A stretch of DNA of 64,000 bases from Lolium rigidum (GCF_022539505.1 NC_061510.1:38217047-38281046), one strand, 5' to 3'. Numbered from the stretch's first letter, positions 1 through 9,470 are shown. The notes: generated by a model not told the origin, from the sequence alone. Numbers and translations: made by a program.

Positions 1-499
1 GAGTGGGGCGCTAATGGAGGGTGGGATGTCAACGTTGAGGCGTGCTTTCGGGTGCACCACTCCAGCCTCCAGCGATGCCTCGGCCTCGCAGGGGGACCAG
101 CTAGCTAGCCGGCCGGGGAAGCAACGAAACCTAGCGAGCTACATGATCGAATAATTGTGAATCCATGGATGATACAAATACAAATACAGCGGCCGAGCAG
201 TACGTGCAAATGGCCGGCGCGCGGAGCTGATGGATGGACACGGATGGAACCCGACGTCCGGGCCGGAAAAGTTGGGCTTGCACGTTTGGATGTTGTGAAC
301 TAATCCAAGCATCCATCGCGCTTGCACGGTTGTTGGTGCATGGTGGGGGCCAAAGCCATAGCTACCCGGCTACTGGAACGAGCTACCTAGGTTTCCTCTC
401 TCGTGCTGCTGCTCCCTCCTCTCACAAATTCTAGGGCACCATTCGCTCCCTGGTGCCGCCATAGCTTTATGCAGCACGTTAATGACTCTAGCTTTGCCT
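1..499. other. Unassigned flank left of the MULE
   Basis: I see no gene, RNA or repeat signature here. The short open frames lack start context or recognisable motifs. The last nine bases, extended to 508, form the left target duplication of the element that follows. Confidence 0.5.
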
Positions 500-508
500 T
501 CTATGTCC

Positions 509-881
509 GGCGATTTACACAAAAATAACCCAAAAGTGGAAGAAAAGTACAGACTAACCCTCCGGCGAAACTATTTCACCAATCTAACCCTTTTGTGTGG
601 CGCCCCTCCCACGGGCGTCACACATGCCCATGTGGCTCCCCTCCTGCCGGCGCCACACACCCAGCCGACGTGGCGCCATCGACGCTGAGCTGGTACGCCC
701 ATCCGACGTGGCAGGCATGTGTGGCGCCCTCCCAACGGCGCCACACATGCACTTGGAATCCCCAAAACATACCGTGAGACAATTCCTCCGGGACTTAGCC
801 GTTTTGCGAGGCTCGATGTGTGGCGCCGATGCCACGGGCGCCACACCGGCCTGTGTGGCGCCGATGCCACGGCGCCACACA
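509..881. repeat. Left terminal inverted repeat of the MULE
   Basis: This arm aligns in inverted orientation with 4464-4835. The outer 85 bp are nearly identical. The inner part keeps the same order of GTGTGGCGCC hairpins and shared spacer blocks (for example ACTTAGCCGTTTTGCGAGGC near 793-812), with small indels. Confidence 0.92.
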
Positions 882-900
882 TCCACTTAAGTGTGGCGCC
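595..900. repeat. Left hairpin array, GTGTGGCGCC modules
   Basis: Paired modules (GTGTGGCGCC, 8-10 bases, then its inverse) lie at 595-623 (one mismatch), 719-746, 818-846 and 853-880. A lone half-site lies at 891-900 and a degenerate module near 630-655. They sit in and just inside the TIR, where MULE transposases are generally expected to bind. Confidence 0.85.
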
Positions 901-1626
901 CGCGCCCGCGCCCAGCCCGACCCTTCTTTCTTCTTTCTCTTCCTCTCTCCTTCTCCTCCCCAACCGCCGCCGCCGCACGCCTCCTTCGTCCCCCACCAAA
1001 TCAACCAAGGAATCATCGGATCTATCCGGCCAACTCCTTCCTCCTCCATTCCTCAAGGTATTCCCCTTCGATTCCCTCCGATTCATCCAATAGTGTTGGT
1101 GGATTTGGTAGATTTGGGTATGAACCCTAGATTTGGTAGATTTCTTGGATTTGGATATGTAGAAATTTATGTTGGTGGAATCTACATTGTAGTATATGTG
1201 TTTGAACCAAAGATTTGTTGGAGCCCTAGATATGAAATTTTACATGTATGTGTTGAAATCCTATGTATGTATGTGTTGAAATGTCTAATATTTGCCTAGC
1301 AAATGCATTCAAATTTGTTACATATGCCTAGCAAATGCCTATTCAAACTTGTTGCACTCAAATGTGTGTATGTATGGGTGATTCGAAAGTTAGATATATT
1401 GTCTTACATATGTATGTCTGTGGTGAAAGGCAAAATTGGAGCTTAGCAAATGCCTATTCTATTGTCTAACATATGTCTATTATGTGCCTAGGAATGGTAT
1501 GTCTTACGAAATTCATATGTGTGATGTATTTGGATATGAACTCTCATGTATTTGGATATTCTCATGTATGTGTTGCTCATTTTTGTTAGTGGAATGACTC
1601 ATAACATGGTTGTGTAAACATGTAGG
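900..1626 (+). other. Probable 5' leader and leader intron of the PMD gene
   Basis: After the hairpins there is a C/T-rich stretch (about 915-1056) typical of a grass 5'UTR. A GT-starting AT-rich tract follows and ends in ACATGTAG just before the ATG at 1627. This fits a non-coding first exon and a leader intron of roughly 570 bp. The splice sites are inferred from sequence only, and no clear TATA box was seen. Confidence 0.5.
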
Positions 1627-4087
1627 ATGGTGTGGCTTCCGGATGAAGAGTACGACAGGGAGCACCGGGCTGTTCATATGACGGAGAGGGGAACGGATCT
1701 TCACCCTTTGAAGATTCGTTACCATGGCACACCGGATATACCTTATGACGAGAGGTACACGGAGTTCATCCGGCCTACCGGTCTTATGCCGTTCATATCC
1801 CTTGTAAGCCGTGGGGGCCACACATGAACCCCTCGGCACTCACCGCCCTTGTCGACCGGTGGAGGCCGGAGACTCACACCTTCAACTTGAGGGCCGGCGA
1901 GATGGCCCCTACTCTGCAGGATGTTTCCATGATCCTTGCACTACCTATTCAGGGCGAGCCACTGTGTATGAACACAGCTTCTGATGGGTGGCGCGGACAG
2001 ATGGAGGATCTTATTGGCAGGGCTCCTCCGCCGCCAGAAAATCCAAAGGAGAGAGTTCCCGCCGGCGCGTCTTTCTCTTGGATCGGAACTAACTTTGCGA
2101 GAATGCCCCATAGAGGCCGACGAGGACACTCGGAGGACGTACGCCCGCGTGTACTTATGGTACATGATTTCCAGGACTCTCTTTCCCGACAGTGGGGGTA
2201 AGCTGGCCCATTGGTGTTGGTCGAAGGCGCTTACGGTGTTGGACGACCGGTGGAGTTGGGGAACAGCGGCACTTGCCTACCTCTACCGGCAGGTGATGAT
2301 TTGTTCTATGTACTATTTTCCTATAGTAGTGCGCTACACAAAGTAGTAACCAAATATCTTATGTACGCAGTTGGACGAAGCTTGTCGCAGGACTGGGAGC
2401 AAGACTGGGAGCGGCGGTATTGGTGGATGCATGCTCCTACTTTCCGTATGGAGCCGGGACCGCCTATCGCTTGGGCGTCCCAAGGTACTCAACGAGACGC
2501 CATGGCCTCATTTCCCTCACTTTCCGATCGGGAGCCCACTTGGGCATACCTTTGGGACAATGTCTCGGAGATGACGAGCGATCCAATGGTCATGTACGAG
2601 CGAGTACATCGCGGAGTTGGACACTCTTACCGCTGAGCAGGTAACCGATCACTGCGGAGTTGCAATCCTAGTTTTGATTGATTCTACCGGCATGTTCTAA
2701 ATAACTGTATGCTCGCGAGTGGAATGGGAGCCATATGGTAGCTACTACCATATTGGCGCGGGGATGGCTGACTCGAACCCCAAGTGCACGGAGGAGGCGC
2801 GGTTACGGCGTATGCGCTGCCCACTCATATGCATGTGGCTTGTTGAACACCACCGGCCGCAAAGAGTGATGAGACGAGTTTGGGCTGTATCAGGAGTGCC
2901 CACCAATGTGGCAAGACACGGACAAGGCGCTTCATAGGTAAACTTTTGGAATCATGCGATGGAAGATTCTTGATAGAAGAGGTACAAACTAACTTGTTGA
3001 TTCTTGCAGGCTTGATAGGCAGCGGCGAGGAAGATCACAAATTGGCCAGTCCATCATAGCGGCCACATCGCAGCGTTCCAACACCGCTTGGAAGCGGCAC
3101 GCGAATGCTGGCCCTGAGCAGATTGTGCCTCACGACTTCACCGCTTTCAACAACTACCTCGAGTGGTTCCATCAGAACACGCGTATCGAGTTAGTTAAGC
3201 ACGCGTATGCTGAGGACATCTTGGACGACCCCATCCAGTTCGATGAGGTTGGGCAAAGCCAGCACGACACTTTTGCTCGCGAGAGGGAGATCGACTTCTA
3301 TTGCTTCCGAGCTGAACTTCGTGGTAATGGATTCTCTCACTAACTAGTACATCATCTAGATTGCCATGTGCTCGCTTAAATTGTGTATGCTATGTTTGTC
3401 ACAACGGGAGGAGATCCAGAAAACCGCCGAGGAGTGCGAGACTATGTGGGACCAGAGCCACAGAGATGAAAAGCCTGTCGGACCGTTGCGGAATTTCATT
3501 AAGGTATGATCACCAACTTTGAATGTACACTATTATGTTCTGGTGGCTTTGTAACCATGAGTTCCATGACGCAGAACACCGCACGCAAGATGCGGCGGTT
3601 AGCGAACTTGCTAGGTTGCCGCGAAGGCGAAATCCCTACATCCTCCTCTTCCGAAGAACATGTATGGACTATTTTGTTGTCGTGAAACATGTTCTTACTA
3701 ATTTCAACTTTTGTAATCTCATGTGTTCATGTTTGTGAAGATTCCTCCCGAGGACGACCTAATTCCGAGTCAAGGCGTACTTCGAAGCGTACCTCCAAGC
3801 AACGGTCAGCTTACCGGTTGAAGCCAAGGGGCAAGGCTCCAAACCGGTACACTCCGGAAGATTATGTCAACCGAGGAAAGAAGGTTGTCACTGAGGAGGA
3901 TGATGGGCCGCCGCGGAGATCAGCTATGTCGAGGATGAGGAACGACGAGCCGTTCTCTTCAGACGAGGAGGATGAGGAGGAGGAGGAGGAGGAGCAGGAG
4001 CAGCAGCAGGAGCAGCCAAGGCAGCGGACGAAGAGGATGGCCGTCCGGAAGCAGCCCACAAGGACGGCACGTCGAGGACGCTACTAG
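1627..4087 (+). pseudogene. Plant mobile domain (MAIN-like / PP7-long-form-like) gene, frameshifted
   Basis: Family: plant mobile domain (PMD) proteins, which include MAIN and MAIL1 and proteins usually labelled 'serine/threonine phosphatase 7 long form homolog'. Host members act in the nucleus in genome stability and silencing; others ride transposons. Seen: the hallmark WRPETHTF near 1861, PTLQDVSMILALPI near 1912, then LFPDSGGKLAHW and SWGTAALAYLYRQ, IGGCMLLL, and HHRPQRVMR. The C-terminal tail has RYTPEDYVNRGKKV, an acidic run and a basic end. Likely exons are 1627-2292, 2371-2640, about 2719-2937, 3010-3323, about 3408-3503, 3575-3661 and 3741-4087, mostly with GT/AG borders. Oddities: the PMD reading jumps frame near 1814, 2095, 2525, 2603, 2880 and 3810. 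It is therefore either a decayed copy or carries sequence errors. The start at 1627 directly follows a splice acceptor. Confidence 0.88.
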
Positions 4088-4319
4088 GATGTGCTACGTG
4101 TTGTTGTGAACTCTATATTCATAAGTATCGATTTGTGAACCCTATGTCATTTCGAACCATGGTCCGTAATGCTACTTGTTGTTTGAATCTACGTGCTACA
4201 ATGTGACCTATGAAGTGTTATATGTGTATATCATGAAATTGCTACTTGTTGTGTCCAATGTTGTACTCGTGAATCGTTGGAGTTTGGTAGGATTTTTCAT
4301 GTTTTCAACACAAGTCCAT

Positions 4320-4749
4320 GTGTGGCGCCCTTCCCACTGGCGCCACAAGTGCTAGTGTGGCGCCCGTGGCATCGGCGCCACACATGCCAACTTATATGAA
4401 CCATTGGGTCGAAAACATCCCGTGGGACAAATCCTGCAGGACTTAGCCGTTTTGCGAGGCTCTATGTGTGGCGCCGTGGCATCGGCGCCACACGAGCAGT
4501 GTGGCGCCCTTGTCATCGGCGCCACACATCGAGCCTCGCAAAACGGCTAAGTCCCGAGGATTTGTCCCACGGCATGTTTTGGGGATTCCAAGTGCATGTG
4601 TGGCGCCGTTGGGAGGGCGCCACACATGCTGCCACGCTCGGACGGGCGCACCGGCTCGGCGTCGATGGGGCCACGTCGGCCAGGTGTGTGGCGCCGCGGC
4701 AGGAGGAGCCACATAGGCACGTGTGGCGCCCGTGGGAGGGGCGCCACAC
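4320..4749. repeat. Right hairpin array, GTGTGGCGCC modules
   Basis: Modules at 4320-4348, 4355-4383, 4466-4493, 4499-4527, 4598-4625, about 4686-4713 (degenerate right half) and 4721-4749. The first two lie inside the TIR boundary, between the gene's 3' end and the arm. Confidence 0.85.
4415..4578. repeat. About 165-bp palindrome inside the right arm
   Basis: The block 4415-4493 (starting CATCCCGTGGGACAAATCCT) is repeated in inverse at 4499-4578, centred near 4496. It consists of TIR-inner sequence copied back to back, so the right arm can fold on itself independently of the left arm. Confidence 0.8.
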
Positions 4750-4835
4750 GAAAGGGTTAGATTGGTGAAATAGTTTCGCCGGAGGGTCAGTCTGTGCTTT
4801 TCTTCCACTTTTGGGTTATTTTTGTGTAAATCGCC
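4464..4835. repeat. Right terminal inverted repeat of the MULE
   Basis: Inverted partner of 509-881. It differs from the left arm by scattered substitutions and 1-3 base indels. The inner edge runs into an extra palindrome (4415-4578). Confidence 0.92.
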
Positions 4836-5252
4836 TCTATGTCCTAGTTCTAGCGGCGGCATTGGCCTTCCCGCCATCGATGGCGAGGCATCGTCCTTGG
4901 CTCCTTGCTTTTTAAGGCGCGAGGGAGCGCCAGGTCACCCGCACCCACCGCAAGTTGACATCTAGACATAGCATCGGGCACCCCTCCTTGTACAGGGCGC
5001 TCACGGGAGATCTGCTGCCGCCGGTTCATCCTCCCACCCAATCTGCGGGGTGACCTGGTTTTCACACTGGATTCCTACAATTGGGACATGTTTGGCGCGT
5101 GGAAGTTCGACCTGCAACGAGGTGACGTGGCGTACCACAATCGTGGCTACGGTTGTGGCCAGGACGACAACAACGAACGACGACGATGCCGAGGACGAAG
5201 GAGGCGATGACAACGAACCACTTGATCTGCCAGTCGTCAACCAGGAGGTCCA

Positions 5253-5532
5253 TGTAACACCCCTGGTCACCCCCGTCCGGGCATGTTACCCCTGACAGCT
5301 CTGTAGAACATCTAGACTAGCTCCACATACCAACACATGTCCTGCGTATTTTTTCCTCACTCGTGCGCATCCGGGAAGGACTTATCGGTTGGTCACCCAT
5401 CCTCAAATCACTCCAAGACAAGCACGCTTAACCTCGGAATTCTTTGGAGATGAGCTTCCAGAAAATAAAAATCTCAACTTGTTAATATGAGTATCCTATC
5501 AGTCATATTGAGCCCTGAGCTAGGATGTCACA
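5253..5532 (-). mobile_element. Cassandra-type TRIM solo LTR carrying 5S rRNA-like sequence
   Basis: The 280-bp segment starts TGTAACACCCC, ends GATGTCACA and is flanked by a perfect 5-bp repeat, GTCCA (5248-5252 and 5533-5537). Its middle resembles 5S rRNA on the minus strand. Known: Cassandra terminal-repeat retrotransposons in miniature carry 5S-derived promoters in their LTRs. Only one LTR is present, so the internal region was probably lost by LTR-LTR recombination. Confidence 0.85.
5367..5455 (-). other. 5S rRNA-derived segment within the solo LTR
   Basis: Blocks GGTCACCCATCC and CAAGCACGCTTAACCTCGGA match, in reverse complement, the middle and 3' half of plant 5S rRNA, including the internal control region. 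Sequence between the blocks has diverged, so this is a retrotransposon-borne Pol III promoter remnant and not a 5S gene. Confidence 0.8.
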
Positions 5533-5839
5533 GTCCAGCCTCCCGATATGAGCAAAGAGGAGGCCATCGAGCTCGCCATATCCCGTAGCGAGCTCGCCTA
5601 GTGGAATGGCCTTGTTGTCCAACTGTGGGGGTCGGCGCAGGGCGGTCCAGTGATGCTTATAGTCACTCCTGCTCGCAGAAAGACTTGCACACCGCACGTC
5701 CTCACGCACCAGCGTCTATGGCGCCACCACCTGAGCCGGTGCCAACAGCTGGACTTCCTCCGATGTCGTACTGGCCCTGACCATGGGAGCCACCAGTCTT
5801 CATCGACCTCGGTGACGATGAATAGGCGGCCATGGCGCA

Positions 5840-6066
5840 AACCCTAGTTAGCTAGGGTAATATATATTTTATTTATGGTTTTTTCATTTTTAACCCCTGT
5901 GTAAATTTCCTTCTATTAATATAAGTTTTGTCAAAAAAAAATTGCGTCAAGCCGTTGGGGGAGGGGGGTTGGACTCAGATTTGCATTTTTGTGTTCGTGT
6001 CCCAACCCAAACGGACAAAAATAGATACTTCTGTTGTCCGTTTTACATAGGCTGACTGAGATGCCC
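5840..6066. mobile_element. Right end of a PIF/Harbinger-type element
   Basis: The sequence ends CTGAGATGCCC at 6066, followed by TTA. This is the inverse of the GGGCATCTC end that begins the element at 8230. Upstream are AT-rich sequence and CCCAAACGGACAAAAA, typical of these elements. I did not find the left end; it may lie left of the window or be lost. The TTA at 6067-6069 is shared with the next element. Confidence 0.6.
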
Positions 6067-6530
6067 TTAGAGTATCTCCAGTCGCGTCCCCCAAATCGTT
6101 CCTCAAAGGGATTTGGGGCGTGCCGGACAAAAAAGCATTCAAAGCCGCGTCCCTCAAATCCGTTTTTTGTCTGGCGCGGCCCGATACGGTGTCCGGCGCC
6201 CTGAGCCTGTCCCCGCCCCACAGGGGACGGTCCGGGCATGCTGGACACAACGAAAAGCGAGGTGGGGAGTGGCGGGCCGACGTGTCAGCGGCTCATTCAA
6301 GTTTGGACCTAACCATCGTGTACCTCGCGGCGGAAGTTATTCGCGCGCAGTGACACACCACCGAAGCGTCACAGCTTTGCCTTAATGGCGACGGAGGGGC
6401 AGGAGAGACGTCTCGTCGGTGCTGCGCAGCCTCCATGCGTCGCCGGCGTTCGCACGCCACCGCGCGTTCCCGTGCTTTCTTCCCGCCGCTTCTCGCCTCT
6501 TCCCGCGCTTTCTTCCCTTATATCGGCGTC

Positions 6531-6537
6531 TATAAAA
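6531..6537 (+). promoter_or_regulatory. TATA box of the element-borne gene
   Basis: TATAAAA lies in a GC-rich context 92 bases upstream of the chosen ATG (6629). This spacing suits a short 5'UTR starting near 6560. Confidence 0.6.
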
Positions 6538-6628
6538 GCCCCCCCCGTCTCAATGGTAGCCACCACAACCGCCGGCACCCCTTTCTCCGCCACAAGCACA
6601 GCCCTCGTCGCTCGAACACCACTGCGCA

Positions 6629-7583
6629 ATGATGAACCGCCCCGGCGATGGCCAGTTCCCTCCACCACCGTCTCCTCCACCACCACCTCCACCACCGGAT
6701 TCGCAGTCCGACATCACCGACGCCACCAGGAAGAGCGGCGGCAGCGCGGGGCGGAGCTTTGGCGTGCAGAGCGGCGGCAGCGGCGGGAGGCAATCGAGCA
6801 GCGGGCCCGTCAGCAGCGTGAGGCGGCGGCGGCTGCAGCGGGAGACCCTGCAGCTGAGGAGAACGCGGCGTGGGAGGAGGAGGCGCTGGCGGACACCATT
6901 GCGGCCTTCGACGCCGCCACGACAGAAGAGGCGCGGCGGCGCCGGACGGAGGATATTGGCCAGCGGTGGTGTGATGAGCACCAGCGCCAGCGCGAGGAGC
7001 GGGAGGCGCAGTACCGTGAACGGCGGGGGGCGATCGAGCGCCGGCGGTGGGAGGCGATGGAGCGTCAGCAGCAGGTGGCGGCGGAGGAGCGTCAGCAGCG
7101 GGAGGCGGCAGTGGCGGCAACGGAGGCGGCCTGGGGGAGGCGGGCGGATGCGTTGGCCGCAGAGGCCGACGCGTTGGCGGCGCGCCTGGAGGCGCGAATG
7201 AAGGAGGAGGAGGAGGAGGAGGCCGAGGCGGAGGAGGAGGCGGCGGAGCAGGAGGACGAAGACAATGAGTTCGAGTGGTTCGACGACGATGGGCCGCACC
7301 CGGACGAGACGGCCGATCAGCAACGCTCGGTCGTCGAGTCCTTCGAGTCGGAGAAGAAGCTCCAGGACGCTGCCCGTGCCGCGAAGAGGCGCAAATTTGT
7401 CGCGCCGTCGAGCTCTCCCTCCAGGTGGCGCAGCAGGGGAGGGCAGGCGACGACGCGCTGCTGGAGCAGCGGCGTCTGGCCACCGCTCTACGCATGGAGA
7501 GGCGGCGCGCGCAGCAGGAGCTGCGGCGGAAGGGAGGCAACGACGGGGCAGGACCGTCGAACGCACCGTCGGGCGGTCAGTAG
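6629..7583 (+). pseudogene. Arg/Glu/Ala-rich coiled-coil protein of unknown function, frameshifted
   Basis: The start is the ATG after the TATA box and begins MMNRPGDGQF, followed by a proline run. Near 6710 the likely reading shifts frame into a long charged helix (EERRQRGAELWRAERRQRRE, repeated ERRRWEAMERQQQ-like heptads). It continues through an acidic run and NEFEWFDDD (about 7267-7293). Near 7388 it shifts again into ICRAVELSLQVAQQG, ending APSGGQ and a stop at 7581-7583. I see no catalytic or DNA-binding motif. It is the only cargo of this PIF-type element and resembles in style, not in sequence, the gene in the next element. Confidence 0.5.
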
Positions 7584-7950
7584 GCTAGGGTAGGGTTTAG
7601 ATGAAATCTAGCCGTTTTCATTCAAACTTTGTAATATATAATCAAATTTGAATGAAAACCTTTATTTTTGTGCACTAAATATTTATTTGGGGAGAGCGTT
7701 TGGAGACGCGACTGGGGAACGACGTCCTCCAAACGCGGCACGAACAAAACACGTCCTCAAACATTTGGGGAGACTGGAGATGCTCTTAATCACCTCACCG
7801 GTGTCATAATTCCCGTCGTGGTTTTAGTTTAATTTGTTCTCCAAATCATGGAAAGGAGCAAGTTGGCACGAACCCACGGATGCAAAACAACCACATACGC
7901 CAAATACATGGATTTGAGGCAACTCCGCGAGGAGAGGTTCTAGCTAGAGC

Positions 7951-8208
7951 CTAGAGGTTGCCGGTGGGAACGAACGTACATCTTTCTTCTAGCTGGCTGG
8001 CCTCTCCCTGTAGCTTATGCATCACCTTGTCACGGACCTCTTCTGCTAGCATGCAGGTTTTAACTGTTTCTAGGTCTCGCGCAAGGGAACGAGCCAATGG
8101 AGGTGCACTGTTGATCTTCGACTCTGCCAAGACTGCATTGACCACCGGCCGTGAGAACGACCGCAATGTTGGTCGCTGCATGCCCACGACTACTTCACTG
8201 TGACTCAC
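7951..8208 (-). CDS. 85-aa open frame, possible gene fragment
   Basis: The open frame lies between two PIF-type elements. It encodes a mildly amphipathic sequence (SLARDLETVKTCMLAEEVRD) ending FVPTGNL and a stop. I see no recognised domain, no upstream promoter and no splice context. It could be an exon or a captured fragment of a host gene, or a chance frame. Confidence 0.25.
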   Translation of the reverse strand: MSHSEVVVGMQRPTLRSFSRPVVNAVLAESKINSAPPLARSLARDLETVKTCMLAEEVRDKVMHKLQGEASQLEERCTFVPTGNL

Positions 8209-8520
8209 CTTCTTTTACCATGGCATTTAGGGCATCTCCAGCTGCGCAACTTCGTCCGCCATGAACGGAAATGCGTCTGGCACCACCTCCAGCGGGGCGA
8301 CGCAAAGTGACCGAGCCGTTCGTGGAGACGCAAACCTGACCCAAAAATGCGCCAAGTTTGCGTCTCCGGGCCCGGTCGGTAGTGAGTAGGTAAACAAAAG
8401 ATTTTTTTCATTACTATTGATTGGCCAAAAGGACCATCTTTACAGAGATGGTTAGTCGAGTTAACCTAAAACTACATCAGCCGTACCTACTCACCGTCGC
8501 GCGGCCTACACCGGCCTCGG

Positions 8521-9414
8521 TTACTCGCAGTCGCGCGACCTACTACTGGTCGCCGGAAGGGCTGGGGCCGTCATCGAAGCGGAAGCGCTTCGCGCACGCT
8601 GCCGAACGGACATCTCGTCCTGCCGCCTGCGCCGTTCGAGGGCCTCGGCCAGGGAGCTATCCCACAGGGCCTCCGCCTGGGCCAACGCCACCTGGGTAGC
8701 CGCCGCTTCCGCCGCCTGGGCCTCCTCCTCCTCCGCCGCCGCCTGGACCGCCGCCGCGTCCTCGTTCGCTCGGGCCGCCGCCTGGATCGCCGCCACGTCG
8801 GCGATGAAGCGGGCCCTGTCCCTAGCCGCCTCCGCCACCGCTTCGTCCCTGGCGGCGATGGCGGCCTCCAGCTCCCGGTTCTCCTGCTCGACCCGCGTGG
8901 GAGAAGGGTCCCTACGCTGGAGCGAGTCCAGGTCGGAGCACATTAACCCCCGAGCCATGGTCGTCGCATAGCTGTGGGCTTCCTCCTCCGCCACCCAAGC
9001 CTGACGGTGTTGGGCGTCCCCAGCCAGGGACTCGAAGGACGCGAGCAGAACACGCTGGTCGCCGGCGCACTCGAAGCGGCTGGGCACGGGGGGGGGGGGG
9101 TCATCGTCCGCGATGTCGTGGATGACGGCGTCCGCCGGAGGGGCCGCGATGGTCGCCCGCGCCTCCGCGAGCTCAGCCTTGGCGTCGGCGAGCTCGGCCA
9201 TGGTGTTGGCGATCTCCGCCTTGGTCGCCGCGAGGCGCCCTTCCGCGCGCTCTGCCGCCTCCGCCACCGCCTCCGCAACCTCCGCCTCCGCCGCCGCCGC
9301 CTCCAGGTCGAGCTGCTGGGCCTCAACGCCGGCGGTGGCTACCTCCTCCTCCTTCTCCGGGTGGATCTTGCGGCACATGTGAACAACGTGCTCCCAACTA
9401 ATGTGGTCAGCCAT
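8521..9414 (-). CDS. Alanine-rich coiled-coil protein, element-borne, intact ORF
   Basis: The function is unknown. The predicted product is 297 aa from the ATG at 9414 (MADHISWEHVVHMCRK). The upstream in-frame ATG at 9465 overlaps the TATA box, so I reject it as the start. Residues about 25-95 form an Ala/Glu-rich coiled coil. A short DDDPPPPVPSRF linker follows, then a second helical region with ATTMARGLMCSDLDSLQRRDP, and a long coil rich in Ala, Arg and Glu near the end (RRRRQDEMSVRQRARS). No enzyme motif or zinc finger is seen. The frame is uninterrupted, unlike the similar gene in the preceding element. Being inside a PIF-type element, it may be a captured host gene or an accessory protein of that family. 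Confidence 0.55.
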   Translation of the reverse strand: MADHISWEHVVHMCRKIHPEKEEEVATAGVEAQQLDLEAAAAEAEVAEAVAEAAERAEGRLAATKAEIANTMAELADAKAELAEARATIAAPPADAVIHDIADDDPPPPVPSRFECAGDQRVLLASFESLAGDAQHRQAWVAEEEAHSYATTMARGLMCSDLDSLQRRDPSPTRVEQENRELEAAIAARDEAVAEAARDRARFIADVAAIQAAARANEDAAAVQAAAEEEEAQAAEAAATQVALAQAEALWDSSLAEALERRRRQDEMSVRQRARSASASMTAPALPATSSRSRDCE

Positions 9415-9463
9415 GGATGGATGGTAGGGTGAGGTGTGCCCATTGCCCCCGCCGGTGTCCACC

Positions 9464-9470
9464 ATATATA
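9464..9470 (-). promoter_or_regulatory. TATA box for the 8521-9414 gene
   Basis: TATATAT on the minus strand in a GC-rich setting, about 50 bases upstream of the preferred ATG. Confidence 0.5.

Larger units (their letters stand above)
509..4835 (+). mobile_element. Mutator-like element (MULE) carrying a plant mobile domain gene
   Basis: Seen: the element starts GGCGATTTACAC at 509 and ends with the inverted form at 4835. It is flanked by a perfect 9-bp direct repeat, TCTATGTCC, at 500-508 and 4836-4844. The terminal inverted repeats are about 370 bp long. Known: 9-bp target duplications and long TIRs are typical of Mutator superfamily elements, and PMD genes are known to occur in some plant MULEs. 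The only coding sequence recognised inside is the PMD gene (1627-4087). No MULE transposase, zinc finger or DDE frame is visible, so movement probably needs a transposase supplied in trans. The intact target duplication and similar arms suggest a fairly recent insertion, although the inner gene is frameshifted. Confidence 0.93.
4990..5833 (+). pseudogene. Decayed ORF of unknown function, split by a solo LTR
   Basis: I do not know the function. Reading across frame changes, an N-terminal block near 5047-5130 holds SYNWDMFGAWKFDLQRGDV. An acidic stretch follows, then after the LTR a helix-like block SKEEAIELAISRSELA (5549-5596) ending at a TAG. A proline-rich tail ends FIDLGDDE and a stop near 5833. 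From memory, similar short acidic proteins with this layout occur in Pooideae transposons, so this is probably the cargo of the PIF-like element whose right end is at 6066. It is broken by a frameshift near 5046, in-frame stops and the inserted LTR. Confidence 0.45.
6070..7785 (+). mobile_element. PIF/Harbinger-type element with coiled-coil cargo gene
   Basis: The element starts GAGTATCTCCAGTC at 6070 and ends GACTGGAGATGCTC at 7785, with TTA on both sides (6067-6069, 7786-7788). Three-base TTA target sites and this TIR are typical of PIF/Harbinger elements. There is no DDE transposase or Myb-like ORF inside. The interior holds a TATA box and a frameshifted coiled-coil gene (6629-7583). Confidence 0.85.

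Noticed and set aside
571..1086. Long minus-strand open frame (171 aa) over the MULE left arm
   Set aside because: It is made of the hairpin repeats (APH-type residues recur) and the antisense of the leader; no family motif.
5367..5455. Functional 5S rRNA gene
   Set aside because: Only blocks match and the spacing has diverged; it sits within TG...CA termini with target repeats.
6530..7566. Two overlapping minus-strand ORFs of about 336 aa, Pro/Arg-rich and Leu/Arg-rich
   Set aside because: They are reverse shadows of the GC-rich coiled-coil gene; the TATA box and ATG support the plus strand.
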